Source: Methanobrevibacter millerae
GTDB taxonomy: Archaea; Methanobacteriota; Methanobacteria; Methanobacteriales; Methanobacteriaceae
Length of the DNA: 64,000 nucleotides
NCBI RefSeq assembly: GCF_001477655.1
Contig: NZ_CP011266.1
Span: 1,286,001-1,350,000, forward strand
Direction of reading: 5' to 3'
In this document: one piece after another, positions 46,340 through 57,100 of the stretch
How the letters are laid out: each line of letters begins with the position of its first letter
Numbering within the stretch: position 1 is the first letter of the stretch
Made by a program: the position numbers and the translations under genes
Notes under the pieces: generated by a model
What the model was told of the DNA's origin: nothing
Databases searched by the model: none
Seen by the model: only the letters and a program-made list of their open reading frames with translations

Positions 46340-48151
46340 TTAATTATTATTTTTTTGTATTTCTAAATAGTATCCATAAATATCTTCAACTTCCTCCGTA
46401 TTAAAATTAGTCTTATACTCCAACATCATATTAATCATATCTACAAAATCATCCCAGTCCACATATTCATCTGTCTCATATTTAACATCATCATTAAGAT
46501 GATAATTTATATTTGAAGATTCATTATTTATTTCTTTAATTAAATCTTCAGATATGAAAGACTCCATAATAAACATGATATGGCTTGCGAAGGTGTTTCC
46601 ATATGCAGATATGTCCCCATCATTTAAATTATGCTCCTTTTCCAAACAATTTTTGAAGGAGGTATAATCTTGATGACCCATTGGAACAAATCTTCCCTCA
46701 ACGGTACATGCACAGTACTCATCAATTAAATAAAAGTCATTAACATCAGTTAAAATGTAAAAAATAAACGCTTCCATCATATCAGTTTTATATGTATCCA
46801 ATATCTCAGACAAAATCTGCTCCAATATTTCGGAGAATAAAAAGTGAGATAATTCATGAATTATTGTTCTTATTTTTTTATAATCCGATTGCTCTCTCTT
46901 ATCAATATATATTTCATTAAATTTATAATATCCTAAATCAACACCACCTCTTTTATATTTGGTTATAACAAAAGATTTTGAAAATAAAAACATTTTTTCT
47001 AAAATACTTAATTTTTCAAAGCAGATATTATTTTTTTTAATTAATTTTTTAAGAACTTCTTCATGAGTATTTATGATATTTCTTAGGATAGTATTGAAGT
47101 CTTCCTCTTCCAAATAACGCACATATTCCAATTTTTCAACATTATCATCAGATAATAATTCATCTAATCGTTTAAATTTATTTGAACGTTTTTTAAAATT
47201 ATAATATTTATTTGGTTTAAACTCAATTTCAGAAATTTCTATTTTATTATTAAAGTCATTGATGCCTGATTTTTTATTATCTAACTGATTTTCTGAAATA
47301 ATATTATCTTTATTTAAACTATTACTAGACTCGAGTTGACTTTTATCATTAAACGAATGGTCAAATTTCTTAATATAATTTTTTTTATAATTTTCAATTT
47401 CATTATCTTTCTTTTGTTTAGTTGTTTCCAAACTAGAGACATTTTCATCAAGATATTGAACATCATAATTAAGTTCATTCATTATTTTATTATCATCGAA
47501 ACCTTTATTAGAAATGTGGGTTTTATATGAGTATTTTTCAATTAATGAATCTATTATATCATTTGCAGAAATAATATCATAAATTCTTAATAACATTTTC
47601 AGATCTTTCTTTAATTCAATTTCGGATGGCAAATTATCTCTTTGATATTCAATGCTAAATATATTTGCTTTTTCATAATCTAAAGCTCTTATAGTATGAC
47701 TATTTAAAATAATTGGAGCGTAACTTTTAATTTCCGGGAAAGATTTCTGAATAAATCTTATAATGTAATTGGATACTTTGGATAATACTTCTGGTTGAAC
47801 ATTTTTATAATTTCTTACATCAAACATTAAAGACAAATAAAAACCACTCATATCTTCTTTAAAAAGATAAGATACATAATAACGATCAATGAATTTAGAT
47901 GAAACTTTTTTATTTAAAAAATAAATCCATGGAACTTTAGCCCAACGACTCATGCCCACAGAACCCCTAATAATATAATTATCAGAATTAAATATTGACT
48001 CTTTAAACTGATCAGGCAATTCAGTTCTAATAAATTTAGCTAACGGTGCATTAAGTGGTTCATTTTTAGAAACCTCAAGATAATTATTTAATATATATTC
48101 CATTCCATCTACAAGAATTTTAATCCCCTCATAAAATAATATATTTCTCAT
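46340..48151 (-). CDS. DUF3578-like domain fused to an HExxH metallopeptidase (copy 3)
   Basis: The 603-residue protein has the clearest N-terminal DUF3578-like module of the three copies (IIRGSVGMSRWAKVPWIYFL near 60-80; YYVSYLFKEDMSGFYLSLMF near 91-110). In McrB-type proteins this module recognises modified DNA. A ~110-residue charged linker (about 205-320) follows, and then the metallopeptidase: TIIHELSHFLFS at 429-440 and LIDEYCACTVEGRF at 475-488. It lies between defence genes, convergent with one helicase and divergent from the HEPN-like gene. Together with copies 1 and 2 it defines a family; a role in defence is suggested for this copy only by location. Confidence 0.75.
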   Translation of the reverse strand: MRNILFYEGIKILVDGMEYILNNYLEVSKNEPLNAPLAKFIRTELPDQFKESIFNSDNYIIRGSVGMSRWAKVPWIYFLNKKVSSKFIDRYYVSYLFKEDMSGFYLSLMFDVRNYKNVQPEVLSKVSNYIIRFIQKSFPEIKSYAPIILNSHTIRALDYEKANIFSIEYQRDNLPSEIELKKDLKMLLRIYDIISANDIIDSLIEKYSYKTHISNKGFDDNKIMNELNYDVQYLDENVSSLETTKQKKDNEIENYKKNYIKKFDHSFNDKSQLESSNSLNKDNIISENQLDNKKSGINDFNNKIEISEIEFKPNKYYNFKKRSNKFKRLDELLSDDNVEKLEYVRYLEEEDFNTILRNIINTHEEVLKKLIKKNNICFEKLSILEKMFLFSKSFVITKYKRGGVDLGYYKFNEIYIDKREQSDYKKIRTIIHELSHFLFSEILEQILSEILDTYKTDMMEAFIFYILTDVNDFYLIDEYCACTVEGRFVPMGHQDYTSFKNCLEKEHNLNDGDISAYGNTFASHIMFIMESFISEDLIKEINNESSNINYHLNDDVKYETDEYVDWDDFVDMINMMLEYKTNFNTEEVEDIYGYYLEIQKNNN

Positions 48152-48265
48152 ATTATAAATTAATTTATTCTGTCATTGAAATTATCATAAAAATTGATTT
48201 AATTCCATATTAATTTAATTAATAGATTATATATAATTAATATTAATGTTTTAATGGTGGGAATA

Positions 48266-50188
48266 ATGATTACGGAAAAGAAAATAAAAAAGGAAGATTT
48301 GGATATAAATGAAAAAATTGATATGTATTTAAAAGAATATAAAACTGAACTTGAATTCATTTTTAATAACAAAAAATACTGTAAAATTATTACAGATGGA
48401 ACAAATATCATTGAGCTAATGATAAAACTTATTTTAACAAGAGAAAATTATTCCCTAAATGAACAAACATCAATTATTCAACAAGCCATTAAAACAGATT
48501 TTATTCCAAGAAAAACAAAAAATAATCTTTTAAAGATTCTTAGAACAAATAATGAGACAACTAGTGAAAATGTCACCTATAAAAATACATATAATTTTTT
48601 AAAAAATATTGTGATGTTTTTCCAGTGGTTTGAAAACAATGCTGATGAGTTATATTATAAAAGTATGATTAAATGTATTAAATCTATTGAAAAACTACCT
48701 GCCAGTGAACCTTCTGAAAAAGACCAGAAATATGAAACTGAATTTATCAACAATATCAACAGATCAGTGACCATTCTTGAAAAACATGTTGAAATTATTT
48801 CAGAAGAAAATTATATTGGTGCAGTTACAGAAAGTTACAATGTATGCAGTTTAATGATTGAACTTCTACTAAAAAAAGAGTCATATATCATAGAGAATGG
48901 TCTTGTTATCAAAGATAATGAAAAAATACCTATAATTGCTTTTTGTACACAAAATAATATATTTTCAAAAGAATGTAATGAATTCCTCAATATTATGGAA
49001 GAGTACAAAAACAATTATTTTAAATTAAAGAATCCTTATAATTTAGCTGTATCCTTTTTAAAAGGATCAAGTTATTTTATGTTATGGTTTAACAATTTTT
49101 ATTCAGATAAATATTCAATTGAAAAACCATTTAAAATTAATAATTGTTTTCTTAAAATAGAAAAATTACAGTATTCTTATGATGACAAAGAAAACTTTAA
49201 ACCTAAAACTTCAAAAACTAAAAAACAAAAAAGTGAAATTGATATAAACAATAATCCTTTGCAAATCAATTATTCCAATAATATGAACAGTATCGATTTT
49301 GAAAAATTACTAATAATATTTGCTGATGATATTAAAACTCATCTTTCTAAGGAATTTAATGAAAAGACTGAAACAATAATTTCAAAATTAGATGAAATTA
49401 AACAAGAAATTAAAAACATTTCACTGAAAATAACAGATTATCAGTCTCTGATACAAAAGCAAATTAAAAATTTTGATACTGATGAAGAAAAAGACAAGAT
49501 AATTTCAGCTTTTGCAGATGTGTGTGCTGAAAGAATTATTGAAGAAACAAATTCATTCAAGGAAGATGATTCATATAATCTAGAAAAAACAAATCTTATT
49601 ACTCTGTTTGGTGAAAATACTTGGAATAAACTATCTGAAGAATCAAAAACCTATTTGATATCATCAAAATTAATGTTCAATAATTTAAATGATATGAAAA
49701 ATATTGTGGATTATTCTGGAGTATGCATTCTTTTAACAAAAACATTGGAAGTTGAATTGTATAAGAGATTTTTTGAAAATTTTTTTAATTATTTGGAAAA
49801 TAGACGCTATAAAAAATATGACCATTATCCTACAGGGTTATTATATAAAAAGAGATGGCCGTTAAATGAGGAAAAATTCAATCTTGGAACAGTGGCATAT
49901 ATTTTATGTTTAAAGCAGGACAATTCCATTGACTATTATCATGAAAAAAACAATAAAGAGAAATTAATCGAATATTGTTCGTCTGATCTTTTTAATGAGA
50001 ATGACCCCTCAAAAATTGAAAGTTTAATAATAAAATTTGGAAAGGAAATCGAAGAAATAAGAAAAGATTATAGAAATCCTTCAGCACATAGAAATGAAAT
50101 TACACAAAAAAAGGCCCGTGAATGTCTAAATTTAGTATTATATGAAGATAAATTACTTATAAAGATGCTTGATTCATTTAAAAAATAA
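48266..50188 (+). CDS. HEPN/DUF4145-like helical protein with internal duplication
   Basis: The ~640-residue protein has two similar ~130-residue helical units: IIELMIKLILTRENYSL ending FLKNIVMFFQWFENN, and VCSLMIELLLKKESYII ending FLKGSSYFMLWFNNFY. They resemble DUF4145/HEPN-type folds. A Lys-rich linker and coiled coil (about 310-415) follow. The C-terminus has a HEPN-like R...H motif (YRNPSAHRNEITQKKA, near residue 620). The start is the ATG at 48266, preceded by GGTGGG; an ATG at 48254 overlaps that site. It leads the plus-strand genes up to 57187 and may be an RNase or a scaffold; no known family was recognised. Confidence 0.65.
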   Translation: MITEKKIKKEDLDINEKIDMYLKEYKTELEFIFNNKKYCKIITDGTNIIELMIKLILTRENYSLNEQTSIIQQAIKTDFIPRKTKNNLLKILRTNNETTSENVTYKNTYNFLKNIVMFFQWFENNADELYYKSMIKCIKSIEKLPASEPSEKDQKYETEFINNINRSVTILEKHVEIISEENYIGAVTESYNVCSLMIELLLKKESYIIENGLVIKDNEKIPIIAFCTQNNIFSKECNEFLNIMEEYKNNYFKLKNPYNLAVSFLKGSSYFMLWFNNFYSDKYSIEKPFKINNCFLKIEKLQYSYDDKENFKPKTSKTKKQKSEIDINNNPLQINYSNNMNSIDFEKLLIIFADDIKTHLSKEFNEKTETIISKLDEIKQEIKNISLKITDYQSLIQKQIKNFDTDEEKDKIISAFADVCAERIIEETNSFKEDDSYNLEKTNLITLFGENTWNKLSEESKTYLISSKLMFNNLNDMKNIVDYSGVCILLTKTLEVELYKRFFENFFNYLENRRYKKYDHYPTGLLYKKRWPLNEEKFNLGTVAYILCLKQDNSIDYYHEKNNKEKLIEYCSSDLFNENDPSKIESLIIKFGKEIEEIRKDYRNPSAHRNEITQKKARECLNLVLYEDKLLIKMLDSFKK

Positions 50189-50378
50189 TTAATTTGTAAC
50201 ATAAATGAATCATGTTTATTTTATAAACAATTCTGTACATAAAAAATCTTTTATACAAAAGCTAAAGAAAATAATTGCAATATTAAAAATTTAATGATTA
50301 AATTTAAGTAATAACTTAACTAAACATAATATTAGACATAATTTATATATATTTTATTAAATATAAAAAATTGATACC

Positions 50379-53300
50379 ATGGCTTTCGATGAACCACGTT
50401 TTTCTGGAAAAAATATTCGACCTCATGAATATTTACCTATTAGAATACCAAAAAGTAAACAAAATAAAAAACCGAAACCATTAGATTCCAATATGAAAAT
50501 ATGTCCTAACTGCAACAAGAAACAACATAAAAATAATGAAAAATGTGAAAGATGTGGATTGGATTTCAACATTGGCAAAAAAATCATAAGAATCATCACT
50601 ACCCAATGTTCTAATGACGATAAGATACTAGTGATTTCAAGCAATGAAGAAAAGTTAGAAATATTAAAAAATTTATTTAAAGAAAATAAACTTGAAAATT
50701 ATCTTAGAATTTTACATGAAGGCAACTGTGAAGAATTATCCGAAGATAATATTTCCAATGCCCTTTATGATGAAATTCCTATATTGATAGACATTAATAA
50801 ATTATTGAATTTATATTATGATATTCCACTTTTCAACAATATTTATTCATCACGATATTTAAAGAATTTACATATTTTAAGAAATAGTGATGTGACATAT
50901 ATAGAATATGATGATTTAAACGAATTGAATGAATTCATCAAAGCATTTCAAGAATATATTTACCTAATTAAATCAGCGCATATAGAATACAATAATATCT
51001 CAGATTTAAATAAAATTATTGATAAATTAATTCTTATTAAAAATGATGTCTGCAGATTCAATGAGAATATAAATCTACTATATAATTTTTATAAATTGAA
51101 TGGAATAACTATTTCAAATTCATTGAATAAAAATATTGAACTGATTGATGATGTAAAAATTCTATTTAATAATCCTTGCATAATTGAAAAAGAAACTGAA
51201 ATCAAAGATTTTTTAAATAATCTACATGAATATAATGAAATAAACAAAAAAAGCAAAGATTCGTCATATTATATTAACAGTTTTATATCAAAAAACCGAT
51301 TTTTAAAAGAAATTATTCAAAGATATAATAACTATTTATCAAAATATACTTTAAATATAGAAATTTTAAATGCAAAAAAAGAATTTGAAGATTATGGTTT
51401 TATTTTATATAATCTAATTGAATTCGAAAACTTTAAAGAAATCATGTCATCATTTGATAATCCAAAAGTTGTTAATGATGAGAATTATTTTTTGTTAAAT
51501 GAAAAATTGGAAGAGTATATCGAATACAATGAAAATAATTTTTCTGATAACTTCAATAAATATCGAAAAAAATTGGAAAAAAACATCAAAAAGAAAATTA
51601 AAGAAAGACAGAAAAAAATTTCAAAAGATAATGATGAAATTTCCGAATTATTTTATTTGCTAAATAAAAAATTAAATCAAATATCAATTAATATTGATAC
51701 ATTCCAGGGTTTTAAAGATAATATCAATAACATCAACTGTTTAGTGAAATATCCCAAAATTATAGAAAATGATGATTTATATAATGCACTGGATATTCTG
51801 AATAATTATAAAAATAAATATGTTGATTTGACATTTGAAGAGTATTTCAACAAAAATTATGAAAAATTATGTGAAATTTTCAATATATTTCTCATAAAAA
51901 TCAATAAAGAATACAGTATAAAAAAATACAACAAAATTAAAAAAAATACATCCGAAATACAATCTCTTTTTAAAGAATTAAAAATCAATATACACTCTAT
52001 TAAAGATATGAGTAATGATTTAAAAAAATATAACAAAATTTTCAGTCACAATAATAAAAAAGCCCAAAAATTTAAAAGATTAAAAAGTTTAATCCAATCC
52101 AGTTTAGCTAGATTAAATATTAACTCAATGCAAAACATGTCTGTGAAAGAATTACTGGATTGTTCCAACGATAAAATTAATAAATTTGATGAAATTATTA
52201 GTTTAAAAAATGACATTTTAAAAATAATCAATGAATCACAAAATACTGATGAAAAATTTGACTATTCCTCTTTTTTAATTAAAAAATGCTATGATTTAAA
52301 AAATGAACTGCATATGGATGAATATAAAAAGGATATCGATGACATCTCATACAATAACAGATATTTTAAGGAAATAAATAATTATATGGACATATTCAAT
52401 ATAGACGAAACTATCTCTAAATTATTTAAGAAACATGAATATGACGTTAACTTTACTTCATCATATCATAATAAATTATTTGATGAAAACACAATAAATT
52501 CCATTGAATCAGTGGATATTGAAAAAGAAATAGTTGAATTGAACATTATATCTGAAAAATTAGACTATTTACTTGAACAAAAAAATCAAAATGTGCTGAA
52601 ATATAAAAATCTCAGTGATTTCTCATCAAAATATTATAATACTAATTATTTCTACAAAAATATCATCGAAAAGGTTAAAGAATGTGATATCCATAATTTT
52701 AATGAAGTTATCGATGATTTAAAAAATGAATTATTATTTAAATCAAATGATTATAAAATTAATAAAATTATTTACAATATGTCTGCCATTGAGGAAATCA
52801 TTAATCTTTCTCATATGCTGGAACTTGAAGAAGCTGAAAATCTCTTCAACTATGAATATGATGAAGTGATTATATTCCAACAGCAAATAAAAAAGGACAT
52901 AGAATTCACAGAATATTATAATAAAGAAATATTCAACAACAACATATTTAAATTTTATCAGTCTTCAAATTATGTTGAAGATTTGAATAATTTGGATTTG
53001 AAATTAAGTGAAATAAAAGAATATATCAAAAAGAATAATATAAACAATTCTATTTTCAATAACTCTGAATTGATAAACATTAATAAATTAATTGGTATAA
53101 AAGAAATTATTGATAAAACATTATATCTTTTTGAAAAGGAACCTGATGATAAAACAGAAAAAATTGAAAACATTAAAACAATAATTGACAATTTATTTAA
53201 ACTGTGTGAAAACTATCCAATCAGCGATGAAAATGATAAATATATTGAGGAATTAATCTCAGCCCAAGATAAGGTTAAAAGATATAGTAAAATGAACATA

Positions 53301-54182
53301 TATGAAAATAAAATTGATTACCATAAAGAGTTAATACACAATAACCTTCAAAATATATGGAAAGGATATTCAACAAATATTAATAAGATAAAAGATAAAC
53401 TGGACCTCGATTTGAAATTTACAAAATTATATAACAGAAAAATATTCAATATGGAAACAATACAAAACATCAATAATCTTTCCAAGTCCGATTTAAAAAA
53501 ACTAAACAAAATCCAATCAAATTTAACATCTTTTCCGGATATATTCAAAAACAATTTATCCAATGAAGAAATTTTATCCAGCAGCAAAAAATTAATTTTG
53601 GAAATCGATAAATTGGATAAATCAAATATTAATGAAGAAACCATCAAAATATTTTCAAATATCAATCAAACCTTAAAAAGCGATGAAGTTGAAAACCTGA
53701 TCAAAATTTTGGACATTAAAATTAATAAACCAAATTTTTTCAATTCAATGATAGAATTAGAAGAAAAACTAAATAAATACTACCCAAATAAATATAAATA
53801 CAGTGAAGATTCTTTAAATAGACTAAACAATGACATCACCTATTCTCAGCTGAAAAATTTAGGAATAATAACTGATAACAACGAAATGTTAATAAGAGAT
53901 GACTTTGAAAACTTCTATAAGATATTAAGTCAATTTGAAGAATATAGAATGTTGATTCTGGAAAGAATAATGGACACTGAAGAAGTTGAATTGACTGAAA
54001 ATTTTGATATTATACTAAGCGAAAAATGGTTGTTTTTAATAAATGAAAATACAATTCAGAATAAATTATCTAAACAATTTGTAAATCAATTTGACAAATT
54101 TCTTGTACTTCATGATGCTGATAAAAGTAAAATTCAGAATGTTCTCAGGAAAACTGATAGATTATATAAAATAATGGGATGA
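50379..54182 (+). CDS. 1267-residue zinc-ribbon/coiled-coil protein
   Basis: The protein begins with a basic, Pro-rich segment and a four-cysteine zinc ribbon (C42, C45, C56, C59; ICPNCNKKQHKNNEKCERCG). Some 1200 residues of Asn/Lys/Ile-rich, mostly helical and coiled-coil sequence follow. No Walker A, nuclease or membrane motif is visible, so it is not an SMC ATPase by itself. Its stop overlaps the start of the helicase gene by 4 nt (ATGA), so the two are translationally coupled and likely form a complex. No family is recognised. It could be a large structural or sensing subunit of a helicase-based defence system. Confidence 0.7.
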   Translation: MAFDEPRFSGKNIRPHEYLPIRIPKSKQNKKPKPLDSNMKICPNCNKKQHKNNEKCERCGLDFNIGKKIIRIITTQCSNDDKILVISSNEEKLEILKNLFKENKLENYLRILHEGNCEELSEDNISNALYDEIPILIDINKLLNLYYDIPLFNNIYSSRYLKNLHILRNSDVTYIEYDDLNELNEFIKAFQEYIYLIKSAHIEYNNISDLNKIIDKLILIKNDVCRFNENINLLYNFYKLNGITISNSLNKNIELIDDVKILFNNPCIIEKETEIKDFLNNLHEYNEINKKSKDSSYYINSFISKNRFLKEIIQRYNNYLSKYTLNIEILNAKKEFEDYGFILYNLIEFENFKEIMSSFDNPKVVNDENYFLLNEKLEEYIEYNENNFSDNFNKYRKKLEKNIKKKIKERQKKISKDNDEISELFYLLNKKLNQISINIDTFQGFKDNINNINCLVKYPKIIENDDLYNALDILNNYKNKYVDLTFEEYFNKNYEKLCEIFNIFLIKINKEYSIKKYNKIKKNTSEIQSLFKELKINIHSIKDMSNDLKKYNKIFSHNNKKAQKFKRLKSLIQSSLARLNINSMQNMSVKELLDCSNDKINKFDEIISLKNDILKIINESQNTDEKFDYSSFLIKKCYDLKNELHMDEYKKDIDDISYNNRYFKEINNYMDIFNIDETISKLFKKHEYDVNFTSSYHNKLFDENTINSIESVDIEKEIVELNIISEKLDYLLEQKNQNVLKYKNLSDFSSKYYNTNYFYKNIIEKVKECDIHNFNEVIDDLKNELLFKSNDYKINKIIYNMSAIEEIINLSHMLELEEAENLFNYEYDEVIIFQQQIKKDIEFTEYYNKEIFNNNIFKFYQSSNYVEDLNNLDLKLSEIKEYIKKNNINNSIFNNSELININKLIGIKEIIDKTLYLFEKEPDDKTEKIENIKTIIDNLFKLCENYPISDENDKYIEELISAQDKVKRYSKMNIYENKIDYHKELIHNNLQNIWKGYSTNINKIKDKLDLDLKFTKLYNRKIFNMETIQNINNLSKSDLKKLNKIQSNLTSFPDIFKNNLSNEEILSSSKKLILEIDKLDKSNINEETIKIFSNINQTLKSDEVENLIKILDIKINKPNFFNSMIELEEKLNKYYPNKYKYSEDSLNRLNNDITYSQLKNLGIITDNNEMLIRDDFENFYKILSQFEEYRMLILERIMDTEEVELTENFDIILSEKWLFLINENTIQNKLSKQFVNQFDKFLVLHDADKSKIQNVLRKTDRLYKIMG

Positions 54183-57100
54183 AAATGGTAAAGAGAGACT
54201 TGATTAACCTGGAAGATAAACTTTATGTAAATTTAATTAATAATCTAACTCAAAGGAATACTATAAGATTAAACAGCCAATTTATTCCAAAAAATGAAAA
54301 TAATGGTTTGATTAGATTCTTTGAAGATGATTCAATATGGTTTTCACGATTGAAAAAATCCAATGAAATAATTTATTATTTTGGGTTGATGATCAATTCA
54401 GATTCAAATCATCAAGACAAGAACCCTTTATTAATAATGAAATTCAATAAGAATACAAAAAAATCTAATTTACGTATCCATAAAAATAAAATATACTTGA
54501 TTGTGAAATTACAAGATAAAATTAAACAATATGCTGATTCAAAATTCAAATTCATAAAAGCAAATAAAAAGCCAAATTCAAAATTAAGATACCTTATTTT
54601 AGATGAAATCGATTCCCCGAATATGATTCAAACAATAAAAGATTTATTGGAGGAATTTTCTTTTAATTGTGAATTGGATAAACAATTTTTAGAAATAAAA
54701 AAAAATCATGATGAAACTCTAATCAAATATACTGTTCACACTTCATCTAAAACTGAAATTGACACCAATCCTAAAACTGAAAATGATAAGAAGAAAATCC
54801 CTCTAACAAAAACAGATAAAAATAAAAACAATGAGCAGAAAATATCTAAAAATTATAGCAAACATCAATATAATCCTTCATTTCCTTTTGAAAATGACAT
54901 TAATATTGATTTGAATGATATTTCATTGCCGGAAAATAATGTCGATATTTCAGATGAGTTAGATACAATAATTTTTAATATTAATGCATTCAATTTAATA
55001 AATAAAATAATCTATCTGGAAAACTTAGATTATTCCTCCAAAAATAGTTTAATCCAATATATATTCAATAAAGATGAACATAATAATTATTTATTCAGTT
55101 TAGATATTTTAAATCATTTTAATGATAAAATAACAGATGAATCCTATATTTTCAGTATTCTTAATCTAGTTTTTGAAAATGAAAATCTGACATTTGAAGA
55201 GTATTATTCTGAAATAGATTCATTGCTAAATTTTAAACTATCTAAAAACTATGATTTGCATAAAAAAGTTTTAAGCAAAACTAAAAATAAAGAACTTGAA
55301 ATAAATCCTAATCAAGACAGCAATATCCTTACAAGTATATCTCAGAATAAATATGATCCTAAACTTGAAAAAAAACTATTCAAATATGATGAAAAAGATT
55401 TAATCAGTATCATAATTAAATATAAAGATTATATTAATCCATTGAAAGATTTGACAACTGAACAAATCATGAATATAAATTTCGATTATAACTTAATATC
55501 CAAACTGATAATGAACTATATGTATGATGAAATTTATTCAGAACTGGATAACTTTAATGAATATAAAGTTCCAGATATTGTCAAAGAAAATTTTCCATTT
55601 GAAAAACCTAGAGAATTGCAGCTTGAAACAATATCCAAAATTTATGATGCCATCGAAAATGGATATAAATACATTATCCTTGAAGCAGTTTCAGGTTTTG
55701 GAAAATCTTTAATTGCAACAACTTTGACCAATATCTATTCAAAAGAAAAATCATACATATTAACTACTACAAATCAACTTATCAATCAGTATATAGATGA
55801 ATTTGGTGAAAAAATTGTACATTTAAAACCTAGGAATAAAAGTACCTGCAAAAAATTTACAACAAAAAAACATACATACAAATGCAGCGAGTTCAGATGC
55901 AGATATTTAAAATGCAAGTACTATCAAAACAGCAAATTTTCAGAGGGTTTTAATGAATCCGAATCATGTGAATATTTATATAAACTTAAAGAGGGAAGAA
56001 AATATGATACATTAATTTCAACATATGCATATTTTTTAAAGGAAACATTTTTTCATAAAAATAACCTGAAGACAAGAAAACTAATAATATGTGATGAGGG
56101 CCATAACATTGATGATAAAATTTCAGATTCTGTTGCACTGGACATTAAAGAAAAACAATTTGATGAAGAACTGGGACTGAATATGGATTATGAATATAAG
56201 TACATATCACAGAATGAAGACTATTATTTTTATCTTTTAAAATTTAAAAAAATATACGAGTCTGAAATCAAAGAAATGGGAAAAAACAATGAAAATTATG
56301 GAAAATATAAAAAAAGACTTAAAGATATCGAAAAATTCATGTCATATTTTGACAAGAGCAATGAAAATTTGACTTTTGATAAAACTGCAGATAATCATTT
56401 TGGAAAAAAATATCCGAAATTCCAGTTTAAACCCGTGACAGTTAAAAAAATGATTCATGACTGCTTATTTAATTATGGGGACGTCACTATATTTATGAGT
56501 TCATCCATTTTTGATTATGAAAACTTTGCATATGACCTTGATATCAATAGAAACGAAGTTTACTCCTTAAGAGTTCCAAATATCTTCGATATAACCAATA
56601 ATCCCGTAAAAATATATAATGATTTTAATATGGACAATGAACATATTGAAAATGGAATAATGGATGATACATTATCAGTTATTGAAGATATTCTTAAAAA
56701 ACATAAAAACGAGAAAGGTGTTATACACACTTCAAACAGTGAACAAGTAAACTTTTTAAAAAATAATATTGATGATTCCCGTATATTAAATTATTATTTT
56801 AAAAATAGGGAAGAAGAACTGGATTATTTCAAAAGTAGTACCAAGCCACTGGTCCTGATTAGCCCTTCCATGAATGAAGGAACTGATTTGCCGGGTGATT
56901 TGTGCAGATTCCAAATAATATTCAAATTACCGTATCTACCTTCAGAAGATCCTAGAATAAAAAAACGTAAAAATGCATATGAAGACGGGAAAGAGTGGTA
57001 CCGTTTCAAAATGCTTACAAGATTGATTCAAGGATACGGTAGAGGGATAAGATTCGAAGATGATTATTGTAAGACATATATTCTGGATAATCGTCTTTGG

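Noticed and set aside
48266-50188. Calling the 640-residue protein a confirmed HEPN toxin
   Set aside because: The R...H motif RNPSAH is suggestive only. The same pattern occurs in non-catalytic DUF4145-like domains, so only a HEPN-like label is given.
50379-54182. The 1267-residue protein as an SMC or Rad50-type ATPase
   Set aside because: It has coiled coils and a zinc ribbon but no Walker A, signature or Walker B motif at either end.
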